DNA of 64,000 nucleotides, taken from a virus. The stretch is taken from positions 1 to 64,000 of IMG/VR virus record IMGVR_UViG_3300037993_001242. One strand, given 5' to 3'. The notes beneath the pieces were generated by a model. The model was not told the origin of the DNA. It was given only the letters and a program-made list of their open reading frames with translations, and did not search any database. The number at the start of each line of letters is the position of its first letter. Positions within the stretch are counted from its first letter, which is position 1. Positions 56,622-63,800 of the stretch are shown here, piece by piece. The position numbers and the translations under genes are program-made.

Positions 56622-56628
56622 GTAGTTA
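56622..56628 (+). promoter_or_regulatory. GTARTTA start signal (GTAGTTA)
   Basis: Lies 4 nt upstream of the GTG start of the glycosyltransferase 56633-57646. Confidence 0.5.
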
Positions 56629-56632
56629 AGCC

Positions 56633-57646
56633 GTGAGAACAAAACACAAGATTCTGTTCATCCTGAAACGGCATCACTATGGGCCGTCCTACGGATTGCT
56701 GAATTCCTGCCAGTTCGTCGCCGAAGCTCTCCGCAGGGAAGGCGTCGAGACCAAAATCATCGAAGTTGTAGACAACAACAGCATTGACCGTGAAGTCACG
56801 CGCTATTTGCCGACGCACGTAATCATCGAAGCTTTGTGGGTTGTTCCCCAAAAATTTCCCGTCTTGCTCCAACTTCATCCCGCCATCCAGTGGGCCGTTC
56901 GCATTCACAGTAACGCACCGTTTCTTTCCGGCGAAGGCATGGCGCTGGAATGGCTGTACGGCTACGGCAAGGTGGCCAAAACTTTCAGTAATTTCCATGT
57001 CGGAGCCAACAGCCGCAAAATGTCCACGGAACTTGATCTGGCGTTGGGTATGGACTCCCTTTATCTGCCAAACATTTACACCGACAGCCTGACCCAGAAA
57101 CGACTGCCTCCGCCATTTGAAAAATCACATCAGGCGCACGTGAACATCGGCTGCTTTGGCGCGATCCGACCGCTCAAAAATCACTTGGAGCAGGCGCTGG
57201 CCGCGATTATTTTTGCCCGTTCAATTGGGCGGCCATTACGATTCCACATCAACGCCACCCGTGTTGAACAAAATTCCGATCCGATTTTGCGCAACTTGAT
57301 CAGCCTGTTCGCCCACGGGCCAAATCATTTGGTACAGCATCCGTGGATGCCGCACGATCAATTCATCGAAGTGCTGCGCCGCATGGATTATGGAATGCAG
57401 GTCAGTTTCTCGGAAACCTTCAACATCGTGGCCGCCGACTTCGTATACAACGAAATCCCGTTCGTTGGATCAAAGGAAATTGAATGGCTGGCATCCCACA
57501 GTATTGCCGATCCAACCAACTGGGAAAGCATTGTTGACCGGCTAAACCAAAGCTACTCGCACCACATCATTCACGAAAACAAACACGCCCTGCATTCTTT
57601 CAGTATTCAATCACTGAAAGAATGGCTGGAATACATCGACGATTAA
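56633..57646 (+). CDS. GT-B (family 4-like) glycosyltransferase
   Basis: A 337-aa protein, GTG start fixed by GTAGTTA 4 nt upstream. First strand K-I-L-F-I-L-K-R-H-H, then Y-G-L-L-N-S-C-Q-F-V-A, R-I-H-S-N-A-P-F, and in the C-terminal half I-G-C-F-G-A-I-R-P-L-K-N-H and F-S-E-T-F-N-I-V-A-A-D, which are the donor-binding elements of GT4-type enzymes. The acceptor is unknown. It is the fourth glycosyltransferase of the window and lies next to the papain-like gene. Confidence 0.75.
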   Translation: MRTKHKILFILKRHHYGPSYGLLNSCQFVAEALRREGVETKIIEVVDNNSIDREVTRYLPTHVIIEALWVVPQKFPVLLQLHPAIQWAVRIHSNAPFLSGEGMALEWLYGYGKVAKTFSNFHVGANSRKMSTELDLALGMDSLYLPNIYTDSLTQKRLPPPFEKSHQAHVNIGCFGAIRPLKNHLEQALAAIIFARSIGRPLRFHINATRVEQNSDPILRNLISLFAHGPNHLVQHPWMPHDQFIEVLRRMDYGMQVSFSETFNIVAADFVYNEIPFVGSKEIEWLASHSIADPTNWESIVDRLNQSYSHHIIHENKHALHSFSIQSLKEWLEYIDD

Positions 57647-57650
57647 AATT

Positions 57651-58445
57651 ATGGCCTTTAGACACAACACCAAATACGGCTGGCGGCGCGACCGCCCGGA
57701 CATCCGCGACTTCAAATTCGAGCGCATGGTCACGCTCAAAACCCTGCGCACCACGGCGCTTCCGGCGCACGTTTATCTGCGCCGTTTTTGCTCACAAATT
57801 ACAGATCAGGGCCAACTTGGGTCTTGCACTGCCAACGCATTGACCAATCTGCTGGAATACAACGAATGTGCCAACGGACGCGGCGGTAAACAGTTCAAGG
57901 ATTTGAGCCGTCTTTTTGTTTATTACAACGAACGGACACTGGAAGGTACTGCTGGTCAGGACGCCGGAGCCGAACTGCGTGATGGCATCAAATCATTGGC
58001 CACCTACGGGGTCTGCCCGGAAACCGAATGGCCTTACGTCGAAAATAAATTTGCCATGCCTCCCACGACACAATGCTACGGCGACGCCATTCCTTACAAA
58101 ATCCACAGCTACTACACCCTGAACACCCTTACTGACATGCGCGTTAGCTTGGCTAACGGCAATCCCTTCGTCTTCGGATTCACTGTATACGAATCGTTTG
58201 AATCTGACGAAGTCGCCAGCACCGGAATCGTCCAGATGCCCAAAGCGGGCGAACAAGTTTTAGGTGGTCATGCGGTCATGGCCATGGGCTACAACGACGC
58301 CCAGCAGCGGTTCCTCGTCAAAAACTCGTGGGGCAAAGACTGGGGTCTCAAAGGCGAATTGGGCGGCTATTTCACCTTGCCCTACGGCTATTTTACCGAC
58401 CCAAACCTGTCGTCCGACTTTTGGACGGTGGTCAAGGACATCTGA
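57651..58445 (+). CDS. Papain-family (C1) cysteine peptidase
   Basis: A 264-aa protein with the full C1 active site: Q-G-Q-L-G-S-C-T-A-N-A (Cys59, oxyanion Gln), G-G-H-A-V-M-A-M-G-Y (His about 207), and V-K-N-S-W-G (Asn about 225). There is no signal peptide or propeptide. It lies 4 nt after the glycosyltransferase gene, so both are co-expressed. Targets could be host surface proteins or virion proteins; papain-like peptidases are known in some large phages. Confidence 0.9.
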   Translation: MAFRHNTKYGWRRDRPDIRDFKFERMVTLKTLRTTALPAHVYLRRFCSQITDQGQLGSCTANALTNLLEYNECANGRGGKQFKDLSRLFVYYNERTLEGTAGQDAGAELRDGIKSLATYGVCPETEWPYVENKFAMPPTTQCYGDAIPYKIHSYYTLNTLTDMRVSLANGNPFVFGFTVYESFESDEVASTGIVQMPKAGEQVLGGHAVMAMGYNDAQQRFLVKNSWGKDWGLKGELGGYFTLPYGYFTDPNLSSDFWTVVKDI

Positions 58446-58448
58446 AAT

Positions 58449-58533
58449 TGGTGCCGGTGAAGGGACTCGAACCCCCAAGGCTGCGGCGTCCTAAGCGCCG
58501 TGGGTCTGCCAATTCCCCGTTAACCACACCGGC
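58449..58533 (-). tRNA. tRNA-Leu (TAG)
   Basis: Type II, 85 nt. 5' GCCGGTG, CCA encoded, anticodon loop CTTAGGA giving TAG. Confidence 0.9.
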
Positions 58534-58539
58534 ATAAAT

Positions 58540-58623
58540 TGGTCGCGCTGAGTGGACTTGAACCACCAAGGATCACCGCCTCTGAAGCGGGCCGGTCTGC
58601 CATTCCCGGTAAACCACAGCGCG
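58540..58623 (-). tRNA. tRNA-Leu (CAG)
   Basis: Type II, 84 nt. 5' CGCGCTG, CCA encoded, anticodon loop TTCAGAG giving CAG. Confidence 0.9.
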
Positions 58624-58635
58624 TAATTAAATCAG

Positions 58636-59244
58636 ATGAAACGAAATCCAAAGCCGCTGCCAGATCGTGGCGATCCGGCGCATGATCCGCATCTCCCGCA
58701 CACGACGCGGTATCAAAAACGCGACATTGAGCACCTGATCCCACCAGAAGCCAATGCCGTTATCGAGCAGCAGTGGCCGGAGGTTATTCGTACGTTCCAG
58801 CAATACGATGAAGGCGCTGGAATGCTGATGCTTTTTGGCCTCGTCCGCGACGCGTGCAAAGCAGCAAAGTGGCCTGACACCATGGCCTATCAGATGCGCG
58901 ATTATCTGCTCACCAAGCTCAATGCCGAAAAAGTCAAAACATACACCGGGAGCGATGACCGCCCCGGTGACTGGAAGGTTTTCAACATGAAAGAGTCCGC
59001 CGAACAAATTGTCGACCGTCTGCTGGAATACGGCCTACCCAATACTCCCACAAGCGCCGATCTTAAAATCGAAAATCACGGCAGCATCGTTTTGGTTCGG
59101 CCCTTAACCGACGCCGGTAAAGAAGGGCTGCGAAGAACCGCCCCTGAAGATGCACAATTCATGGGCGACGCCATGGCGGTCGAACCCCGCTACGTCGAAG
59201 GCGTCACTGACGCCGCGCAAGAGGATGGTCTGACCGTTTCGTAG
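58636..59244 (+). CDS. Protein with internal tag-like module (202 aa)
   Basis: GTAATTA (58623-58629) lies 6 nt upstream of the ATG. The first 117 residues are helical with I-E-Q-Q-W-P-E-V-I-R-T-F. At residue 118 comes M-K-E-S-A-E-Q-I-V-D-R-L-L-E-Y, the shared tag with its own Met (ATG 58987), followed by a small beta-rich part. Either this is a fusion with the tag in the middle, or a second protein starts at 58987. No enzymatic motif is recognised. Confidence 0.65.
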   Translation: MKRNPKPLPDRGDPAHDPHLPHTTRYQKRDIEHLIPPEANAVIEQQWPEVIRTFQQYDEGAGMLMLFGLVRDACKAAKWPDTMAYQMRDYLLTKLNAEKVKTYTGSDDRPGDWKVFNMKESAEQIVDRLLEYGLPNTPTSADLKIENHGSIVLVRPLTDAGKEGLRRTAPEDAQFMGDAMAVEPRYVEGVTDAAQEDGLTVS

Positions 59245-59255
59245 TTAACATCGGT

Positions 59256-59789
59256 ATGAACATCGACGAACGAGAAGCCAAACTGAGCACCGGCAAACGC
59301 TTTGCCAAACTGGAGCGGCCATCGACCCGCAAAAAAAGCACCCAAGACACAGGTGCAAGCTGGATGCCACACGGCGGCCAAAAAACATCCAGCAAAGAAC
59401 GCCTTCAAAAAAGTGGCGCAAGCTGGCTACCACATCACGAATCTGCCGCCCAGATCGTGGCCCGCCTGCTGGAATATGAAAATGTTGCCAGCACGGGAGG
59501 GCCGGGCAACACCGGTACTGGTTACAACCCGGAAACTCTGCACCAAACCATTCGCTATTTGATGCAGACGCTCGGTATCGACTATCCAGAAGCGCGTGAT
59601 ATTGCCATGCAGCATCACGATCCCAAAGCGGGCGGTACACGTGAACCAATGCAGGCGGCTGAACCTGAAGCGGCGGAACCACCGCCTGAACGACCGTTGA
59701 TGACGCAACGGCCTGAAACTCATTGCGGTCGCTGTGGATCGAGACATCACCACACCGCCAATTGCCACTTGAGCGGCATACCGCTGTAA
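59256..59789 (+). CDS. Protein with internal tag and zinc knuckle (177 aa)
   Basis: GTAGTTA (59241-59247) lies 8 nt upstream. Residues 1-60 are basic with repeated K-x-S-G/T-A-S-W-x-P-H. The tag element E-S-A-A-Q-I-V-A-R-L-L-E-Y is at about residue 65. A linker rich in Gly, Pro and Glu follows. The C-terminus C-G-R-C-G-S-R-H-H-H-T-A-N-C is a CCHC zinc knuckle, an RNA/ssDNA-binding element rare in phages. Role unknown; perhaps a packaged nucleic-acid-binding protein. Confidence 0.65.
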   Translation: MNIDEREAKLSTGKRFAKLERPSTRKKSTQDTGASWMPHGGQKTSSKERLQKSGASWLPHHESAAQIVARLLEYENVASTGGPGNTGTGYNPETLHQTIRYLMQTLGIDYPEARDIAMQHHDPKAGGTREPMQAAEPEAAEPPPERPLMTQRPETHCGRCGSRHHHTANCHLSGIPL

Positions 59790-59791
59790 AA

Positions 59792-59866
59792 TGGTACGCC
59801 CGACTGGACTTTAACCAGTAACCTGTGGTTCCGAAGACCACTGCTCTATCATTGAGCTACGAGCGC
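59792..59866 (-). tRNA. tRNA-Arg (TCG)
   Basis: Acceptor GCGCTCG/CGGGCGT with one G-U at position 1, CCA encoded, anticodon loop CTTCGGA giving TCG. Its 5' end touches the ATG of the next plus-strand gene. Confidence 0.85.
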
Positions 59867-60088
59867 ATGAAAGCCGAACAAATCGTTAACATCCTTCTGG
59901 AAGCCGGGCCAGATGAAGTCCCGCCCAAGGACTATCTTAAAAAAGTCCCTCCGCCTCCACGTTGTCCGATGTGTGACAGCTTTAACGTCAAGGTCGTGCG
60001 CCGCCCGGAAGACAATTCCATCGATTACGCGGAATGTTTGGACTGCGGCGAAATCGGGCTGTCTTTCTTTAGCGACGAGAATAGTTAA
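59867..60088 (+). CDS. Tagged zinc-ribbon protein (73 aa)
   Basis: ATG 59867, directly next to the opposite-strand tRNA. It starts MKAEQIVNILLEAGPDEVP and continues P-K-D-Y-L-K-K, the fullest form of the shared tag. The body is a zinc ribbon: R-C-P-M-C-D-S-F, then A-E-C-L-D-C-G-E-I-G-L. It may bind nucleic acid. Probably packaged. Confidence 0.8.
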   Translation: MKAEQIVNILLEAGPDEVPPKDYLKKVPPPPRCPMCDSFNVKVVRRPEDNSIDYAECLDCGEIGLSFFSDENS

Positions 60089-60092
60089 AGTG

Positions 60093-60362
60093 ATGAATGC
60101 AAAACAGATTGTAACTGTGCTTCTTGAACTGGAGCACCCCATTGCCCGTTGCCCCGTTTGCAGCGGAAACAGTATGCACGAAATCATGGGTCTTGAACAC
60201 GGCTGGCGTTGTAATATCTGCGGACACGAATTCCAGTGGCCACCACCAGAGCATCCTCCTTTGGCTGGAGAAAAAACCAAATCAAAAATCCCACCCAAAG
60301 CCATGATGATGGCCGTCACTGGCGGTTCGGACTTCCCGATTGCAGGCGGCGGTCAGGGCTGA
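60093..60362 (+). CDS. Tagged zinc-ribbon protein (89 aa)
   Basis: ATAGTTA (60081-60087) lies 5 nt upstream. It starts MNAKQIVTVLLELE, the shared tag. The body is a zinc ribbon: R-C-P-V-C-S-G-N and W-R-C-N-I-C-G-H-E-F, then a Pro-rich end. It is tandem with the other tagged ribbon protein (59867-60088) and probably a paralog. Confidence 0.8.
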   Translation: MNAKQIVTVLLELEHPIARCPVCSGNSMHEIMGLEHGWRCNICGHEFQWPPPEHPPLAGEKTKSKIPPKAMMMAVTGGSDFPIAGGGQG

Positions 60363-60376
60363 CGTAGTTAAGATAT

Positions 60377-60790
60377 ATGGCAGACAGCACAACAACCAAC
60401 GGTGTGGTTCTTCAAACGCCTTACGCGTACCTGAAGAATTTCGTAAGAGTGCGCCCGTTTACGGTATCAGTGATCGGCGTCAATCCGCTGCTCAATCAAA
60501 ACAGCGACAATTTGCGAGTCTTCCCCACCAACTACCAGAGCCAACTATACGGTGTCGCCAATGGCATCATTGTATACGTCGGTGACAAAATTCATTTCGA
60601 CCTTCAAGCCCCTTGCAACGATGCCACGGCCCCTGCCTTTGACCTCATTCAAGTCAACCCATCGACTGGTGTCGAGACGACGCAGGAAACGGCGCGGTTT
60701 ACCGCCAAATGGCAGCGCAGCATGGTCATCACCGTCACGGCCATCAACGCCTCAACGGGAGCCATTACGTACACTGTCGCTTATCGGTAA
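60377..60790 (+). CDS. Putative small virion protein (137 aa)
   Basis: GTAGTTA (60364-60370) lies 6 nt upstream. Beta-rich, Thr/Val/Asn-rich protein (V-V-L-Q-T-P-Y-A-Y-L, I-V-Y-V-G-D-K-I-H-F-D-L, I-T-V-T-A-I-N-A-S-T). This resembles small capsid decoration or fibre-type proteins in composition. No family is recognised. Confidence 0.6.
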   Translation: MADSTTTNGVVLQTPYAYLKNFVRVRPFTVSVIGVNPLLNQNSDNLRVFPTNYQSQLYGVANGIIVYVGDKIHFDLQAPCNDATAPAFDLIQVNPSTGVETTQETARFTAKWQRSMVITVTAINASTGAITYTVAYR

Positions 60791-60791
60791 A

Positions 60792-60868
60792 TGGTGCGGC
60801 GAGCAGGCTTCGATCCTGCGACTTCCACGATGTCAACGTGGCGATCTACCGGGCTGATCTACCGCCGC
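60792..60868 (-). tRNA. tRNA-Val (GAC)
   Basis: Acceptor GCGGCGG/TCGCCGC, CCA encoded, anticodon loop TTGACAT giving GAC. Confidence 0.8.
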
Positions 60869-60872
60869 AAAA

Positions 60873-60948
60873 TGGAGCCAGCAGAGGGCTTCGATCCCCC
60901 GACATTCAGTTTACAGAACTGACGCTCTACCAACTGAGCTATGCTGGC
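60873..60948 (-). tRNA. tRNA-Thr (TGT), C33
   Basis: Acceptor GCCAGCA/TGCTGGC, CCA encoded, anticodon stem TCAGT/ACTGA. The loop is TCTGTAA, giving TGT, but position 33 is C instead of the near-universal T. Confidence 0.75.
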
Positions 60949-60954
60949 CTAAAT

Positions 60955-61030
60955 TGGTGCGTTGGGTGGGCAACGATCCCACAATCTTCCGGGTAAGGGC
61001 CGGGTGCTCTGCCAATTGAGCTACCAACGC
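60955..61030 (-). tRNA. tRNA-Lys (CTT), C33
   Basis: Acceptor GCGTTGG/CCAACGC, CCA encoded, anticodon stem with one terminal mismatch, loop CCCTTAC giving CTT with C at position 33. Confidence 0.7.
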
Positions 61031-61035
61031 AAAAA

Positions 61036-61111
61036 TGGTCGCTGTGGGCGGGTACGATCCGCCGACCTTTTCCTTATGAGGGAACTGCGCTACCAACTGC
61101 GCCACACAGCG
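61036..61111 (-). tRNA. tRNA with CAT anticodon (Met or Ile)
   Basis: Acceptor CGCTGTG/CACAGCG, CCA encoded, anticodon loop CTCATAA. With initiator and elongator Met already present, this third CAT tRNA could be tRNA-Ile (lysidine type); the sequence alone does not decide. Confidence 0.8.
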
Positions 61112-61118
61112 TGAAAAA

Positions 61119-61685
61119 TCAATTTATAGCGCTAAAAGCTTCGCTTAACTGCTCTCCAAGTTCCGGCGTGATTCTGTTCGCCGGAACAAACGCCTGTACG
61201 GCATAGCGCCCATTAAAAACATGCGGGCCAACCGTTATAGAAAATTCAGCTTGCGGAAACCGAGTTTCCAGCGCGCTCATTCTGTGCCAAAGGTCTCGTT
61301 CAATTTCCTCCGTCGTCACGGGGCCTTCCCACGCGTCGCGGATGGCCTGTTCATCGTCGCTTCCCTCTGGATTAAGAAATTTTTCTTCAAAAAGAACACC
61401 ATACTGCCCGTCCATTATCCGCTGTACGATGAAATTGTTTTCCCAGCCACCAATACACCGCTGTAGACGCTGAATGATATTTTTTACTTTTCGGGATGCA
61501 CCGGGAATTTTCGGCACACCTTCGCCGGATTCCAAATCTTGACCCCAACGATCACTGAGATACTTAAATTCCTCGGCGCGCTTAATCTTGTCCCGCCAAC
61601 CGGGCAGCCGCATCACTTCCGCTTTGGCGGGCAGTTCATCCGGCCCAACCTCAAGCAGTCGATTCACTAACGCCTTTGCATTCAT
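61119..61685 (-). CDS. Tagged protein (188 aa)
   Basis: Starts MNAKALVNRLLEVGPDELPAK, the shared tag with G-P-D-E-L-P continuing. A helical charged middle follows, then W-H-R-M-S-A-L-E-T-R-F-P and a beta strand pair (F-S-I-T-V-G-P-H-V-F). No catalytic motif recognised. It lies between two tRNAs. Inferred internal head protein. Confidence 0.75.
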   Translation of the reverse strand: MNAKALVNRLLEVGPDELPAKAEVMRLPGWRDKIKRAEEFKYLSDRWGQDLESGEGVPKIPGASRKVKNIIQRLQRCIGGWENNFIVQRIMDGQYGVLFEEKFLNPEGSDDEQAIRDAWEGPVTTEEIERDLWHRMSALETRFPQAEFSITVGPHVFNGRYAVQAFVPANRITPELGEQLSEAFSAIN

Positions 61686-61689
61686 AACA

Positions 61690-61765
<76 letters not shown>

Positions 61766-61769
61766 AAAA

Positions 61770-61845
61770 TGGAGCGAACGACGGGAAACGATCCCGCAAC
61801 ATCCGCGTTGGAAGCGCGGTGCTCTGCCAATTGAGCTACGTTCGC
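61770..61845 (-). tRNA. tRNA-Gly (TCC)
   Basis: 5' GCGAACG, CCA encoded, anticodon stem CCGCG/CGCGG, loop CTTCCAA giving TCC. Confidence 0.9.
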
Positions 61846-61857
61846 AAAAATTCAAGA

Positions 61858-62214
61858 TCATGGATGGCCTTCGTTGGCCTTTTTGGCGGCAGCTTCACGC
61901 TGCTGTTGTTCCACCCATTGCTCCCATTCTATAAAACTTGGGATATGACCAATGATTTGATCACCATTTCTCAGCATACCGTGACTAAAATCTTTGGTCA
62001 CCGTTTTATAACCAACGGACGGCGTGGGCTGGCCAGTGAGGCTCATATCCGCCGGATAATAACCTGTAAAGACACCGTCAGTGACTGAACCATCGGGATG
62101 CTGAATTTTGATCGGAATTTCAAGATGCTTAATGCGTCCATATTCCAACAGCAAATCCACGATGTTGCGCGCATTTTCTTGGATGCGGGCGTTTTTTTCA
62201 GCACTGTCACTCAT
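61858..62214 (-). CDS. Tagged protein (118 aa)
   Basis: Start at ATG 62214, with GTAATTA (62220-62226) 5 nt upstream. The tag comes after a short lead: M-S-D-S-A-E-K-N-A-R-I-Q-E-N-A-R-N-I-V-D-L-L-L-E-Y. The body is beta-rich (I-K-I-Q-H-P-D-G-S-V, G-Y-K-T-V-T-K-D-F) with a charged C-terminal helix. No family recognised. Confidence 0.7.
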   Translation of the reverse strand: MSDSAEKNARIQENARNIVDLLLEYGRIKHLEIPIKIQHPDGSVTDGVFTGYYPADMSLTGQPTPSVGYKTVTKDFSHGMLRNGDQIIGHIPSFIEWEQWVEQQQREAAAKKANEGHP

Positions 62215-62236
62215 TACTTTAATTACCAAAGCAAAT

Positions 62237-62312
62237 TGGAGACCAACCAGAGACTCGAACTCTGCTAAATCGGTTTTGCAGACCGTTCCGTTCACCCGCT
62301 CGGTCGTTGGCC
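62237..62312 (-). tRNA. tRNA-Cys (GCA)
   Basis: Acceptor GGCCAAC/GTTGGTC with one G-U pair, CCA encoded, anticodon stem ACGGT/ACCGA, loop CTGCAAA giving GCA. Confidence 0.85.
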
Positions 62313-62372
62313 GTTATTGGAGAAATTATGTTCTCCAATGTATGAAATTGAAAGTAAAAATCTTAAAATTAA

Positions 62373-62738
62373 AAACGCAAAGGAATTTGCAACAAAGAGA
62401 TAGCGGAAAAACTCGGATGCAGTCCAACAACCATAACGTATCATTGCAACGAAGCTTATCGTAAACGGCACACTTTTAACAGGCAACGACGACGTTCTGA
62501 AATAAAAACCCAGATTGTAAATCAATTTGGTGGCAAGTGCAAAATTTGTGGTTACGACCGTTGCGTCGATGCCTTGGAGTTTCACCATACCAAAGATAAA
62601 GACTCGGTTATTTTACTAAAAGGAAGCGCGGGTTTATCAAGATTACCATTCAAAATCTTAATGGCTGAACTCAAAAAGTGTATACTTTTGTGCTGTCGCT
62701 GCCATCGTGAAGTCCATGCCGGTGTTGTTTCTATTTAA
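62373..62738 (+). CDS. HNH endonuclease, start missing or frameshifted
   Basis: The frame encodes an HTH-like E-I-A-E-K-L-G-C-S-P-T-T-I, a basic linker, and a complete HNH core (G-K-C-K-I-C-G-Y-D, L-E-F-H-H-T-K-D, L-L-C-C-R-C-H-R-E-V-H). There is no start codon after the in-frame stop at 62370-62372; ATT at 62385 is the only near option. A different frame starts at ATG 62340 (M-Y-E-I-E-S-K-N) and stops at 62401, so a 1-nt frameshift has probably split the gene, or it is a decaying homing gene. Confidence 0.6.
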   Translation, partial: KRKGICNKEIAEKLGCSPTTITYHCNEAYRKRHTFNRQRRRSEIKTQIVNQFGGKCKICGYDRCVDALEFHHTKDKDSVILLKGSAGLSRLPFKILMAELKKCILLCCRCHREVHAGVVSI

Positions 62739-62740
62739 AT

Positions 62741-62815
62741 TGGGGTGACGTACGAGATTCGGACTCGTGCTTTTTGTTCCACAAACAAAGGTGCTACCAC
62801 TACACCAACGCCACC
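62741..62815 (-). tRNA. tRNA-His (GTG)
   Basis: Extra 5' G paired with discriminator C, as in tRNA-His. CCA encoded, anticodon stem TTTGT/ACAAA, loop TTGTGGA giving GTG. Confidence 0.9.
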
Positions 62816-62825
62816 ATTAAAGAAC

Positions 62826-62901
62826 TGGAGCCTGTGGCCGGTGACGATCCGACAACCTGCGCATTACGAATGCGCCGCTCTGCCAATTGAGCTACACAGG
62901 C
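62826..62901 (-). tRNA. tRNA-Thr (CGT)
   Basis: 5' GCCTGTG, CCA encoded, anticodon stem GCGCA/TGCGC, loop TTCGTAA giving CGT. Confidence 0.9.
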
Positions 62902-62905
62902 AAAA

Positions 62906-62982
62906 TGGTAGGGGATGCAGCGTGACGTGCTGCGACCTCCTCGGTGTAGGCGAGGCGCTCTTGGCATCTGAGCTAATCCCCC
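62906..62982 (-). tRNA. tRNA-Val (TAC), C33
   Basis: Acceptor GGGGGAT/ATCCCCT, CCA encoded, anticodon stem CCTCG/CGAGG, loop CCTACAC giving TAC with C at position 33. Confidence 0.75.
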
Positions 62983-62989
62983 GTTAAAA

Positions 62990-63066
62990 TGGCGTTCCCG
63001 ACTGGACTTTAACCAGTGGCCTCCGCCTTCGCAGAGCGGCGCTCTATACAACTGAGCTACGGGAAC
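62990..63066 (-). tRNA. tRNA-Arg (GCG)
   Basis: 5' GTTCCCG, CCA encoded, anticodon stem CCGCT/GGCGG, loop CTGCGAA giving GCG. Confidence 0.85.
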
Positions 63067-63150
63067 AAAGTGGGCAAAAATCGTCGGAGGACATTGACAG
63101 AAACGCTTAATAGGCATTTGTTGATAACCCTCAGACAGCGGCCCACAAAA

Positions 63151-63227
63151 TGGTACTTCCGGCTGGAGTTTAACCAGTAACCTCTTCCTTCGGAGGGAAG
63201 CGCTCTATACAATTGAGCTACGGAAGC
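63151..63227 (-). tRNA. tRNA-Arg (CCG)
   Basis: 5' GCTTCCG/3' CGGAAGT, CCA encoded, anticodon stem CTTCC/GGAAG, loop CTCCGAA giving CCG. The 84 nt before it (63067-63150) hold no clear feature. Confidence 0.85.
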
Positions 63228-63234
63228 GTCAAAA

Positions 63235-63630
63235 TTAAAGTTCAAAATCCTTGGCAAATCGGATGCGCTTTGATTGATTATTTACAGTGGGATCAACGCG
63301 TAAATATGCAATACTGCTGCCGGGAACAGAATCAACAGGAACCAAATAACAGCAACCTGTGTCAGGACAGTAAACTCCAAAAAGTTCAGCTTGACCTTTG
63401 TAATCACGCCGACCTGTTTTCCAACTGAAACCGCTGGCAGTATTAAAAACTATTGAACCGTTCCTAAGCCGACCTGTTTTACACTGTATACGCTTAAAAA
63501 TACCACCTTCATCCAAGAGCAAATCGTAACGGCTACCTTCTCCAAACGGACGCAACACATTCTTCCCAAGCTCTGTTAGCCTAACAGCAATTTTTAGCTC
63601 GGACAAATTTCCTTTTTGGGCCGTATTCAC
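63235..63630 (-). CDS. PD-(D/E)XK homing-type endonuclease (131 aa)
   Basis: GTG start at 63630 is chosen to avoid overlapping tRNA-Glu. The sequence A-Q-K-G-N-L-S-E-L-K-I-A-V-R-L, R-P-F-G-E-G-S-R-Y-D-L-L-L-D and I-Q-C-K-T-G-R matches the I-Ssp6803I-like PD-(D/E)XK family (catalytic D near residue 38 and Q-x-K). Enzymes of this type are often homing endonucleases linked to tRNA introns, which fits the tRNA cluster, though no intron is seen here. Confidence 0.8.
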   Translation of the reverse strand: MNTAQKGNLSELKIAVRLTELGKNVLRPFGEGSRYDLLLDEGGIFKRIQCKTGRLRNGSIVFNTASGFSWKTGRRDYKGQAELFGVYCPDTGCCYLVPVDSVPGSSIAYLRVDPTVNNQSKRIRFAKDFEL

Positions 63631-63646
63631 GCAACAAAGAACAAAG

Positions 63647-63725
63647 TGGCAGCCCATACCGGTGTCGATCCGGTTTCTGCTGCTTGAGAAGCAGCCATCC
63701 TAAGCCAAACGTAGACGAATGGGCC
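63647..63725 (-). tRNA. tRNA-Glu (CTC)
   Basis: 5' GGCCCAT/ATGGGCT with G-U at position 1, CCA encoded, anticodon stem GCTGC/GCAGC, loop TTCTCAA giving CTC. Confidence 0.85.
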
Positions 63726-63800
63726 AAATTAAATACGGGCAAGGTGTCAGACTGGGATGGTTCATTTCAAGTGATAACCCAATCAATTCGGCCCGTAAAA

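Noticed and set aside
62800-63117. Minus-strand ORF across three tRNAs
   Set aside because: Its sequence is the typical translation of tRNA genes and has no independent support.
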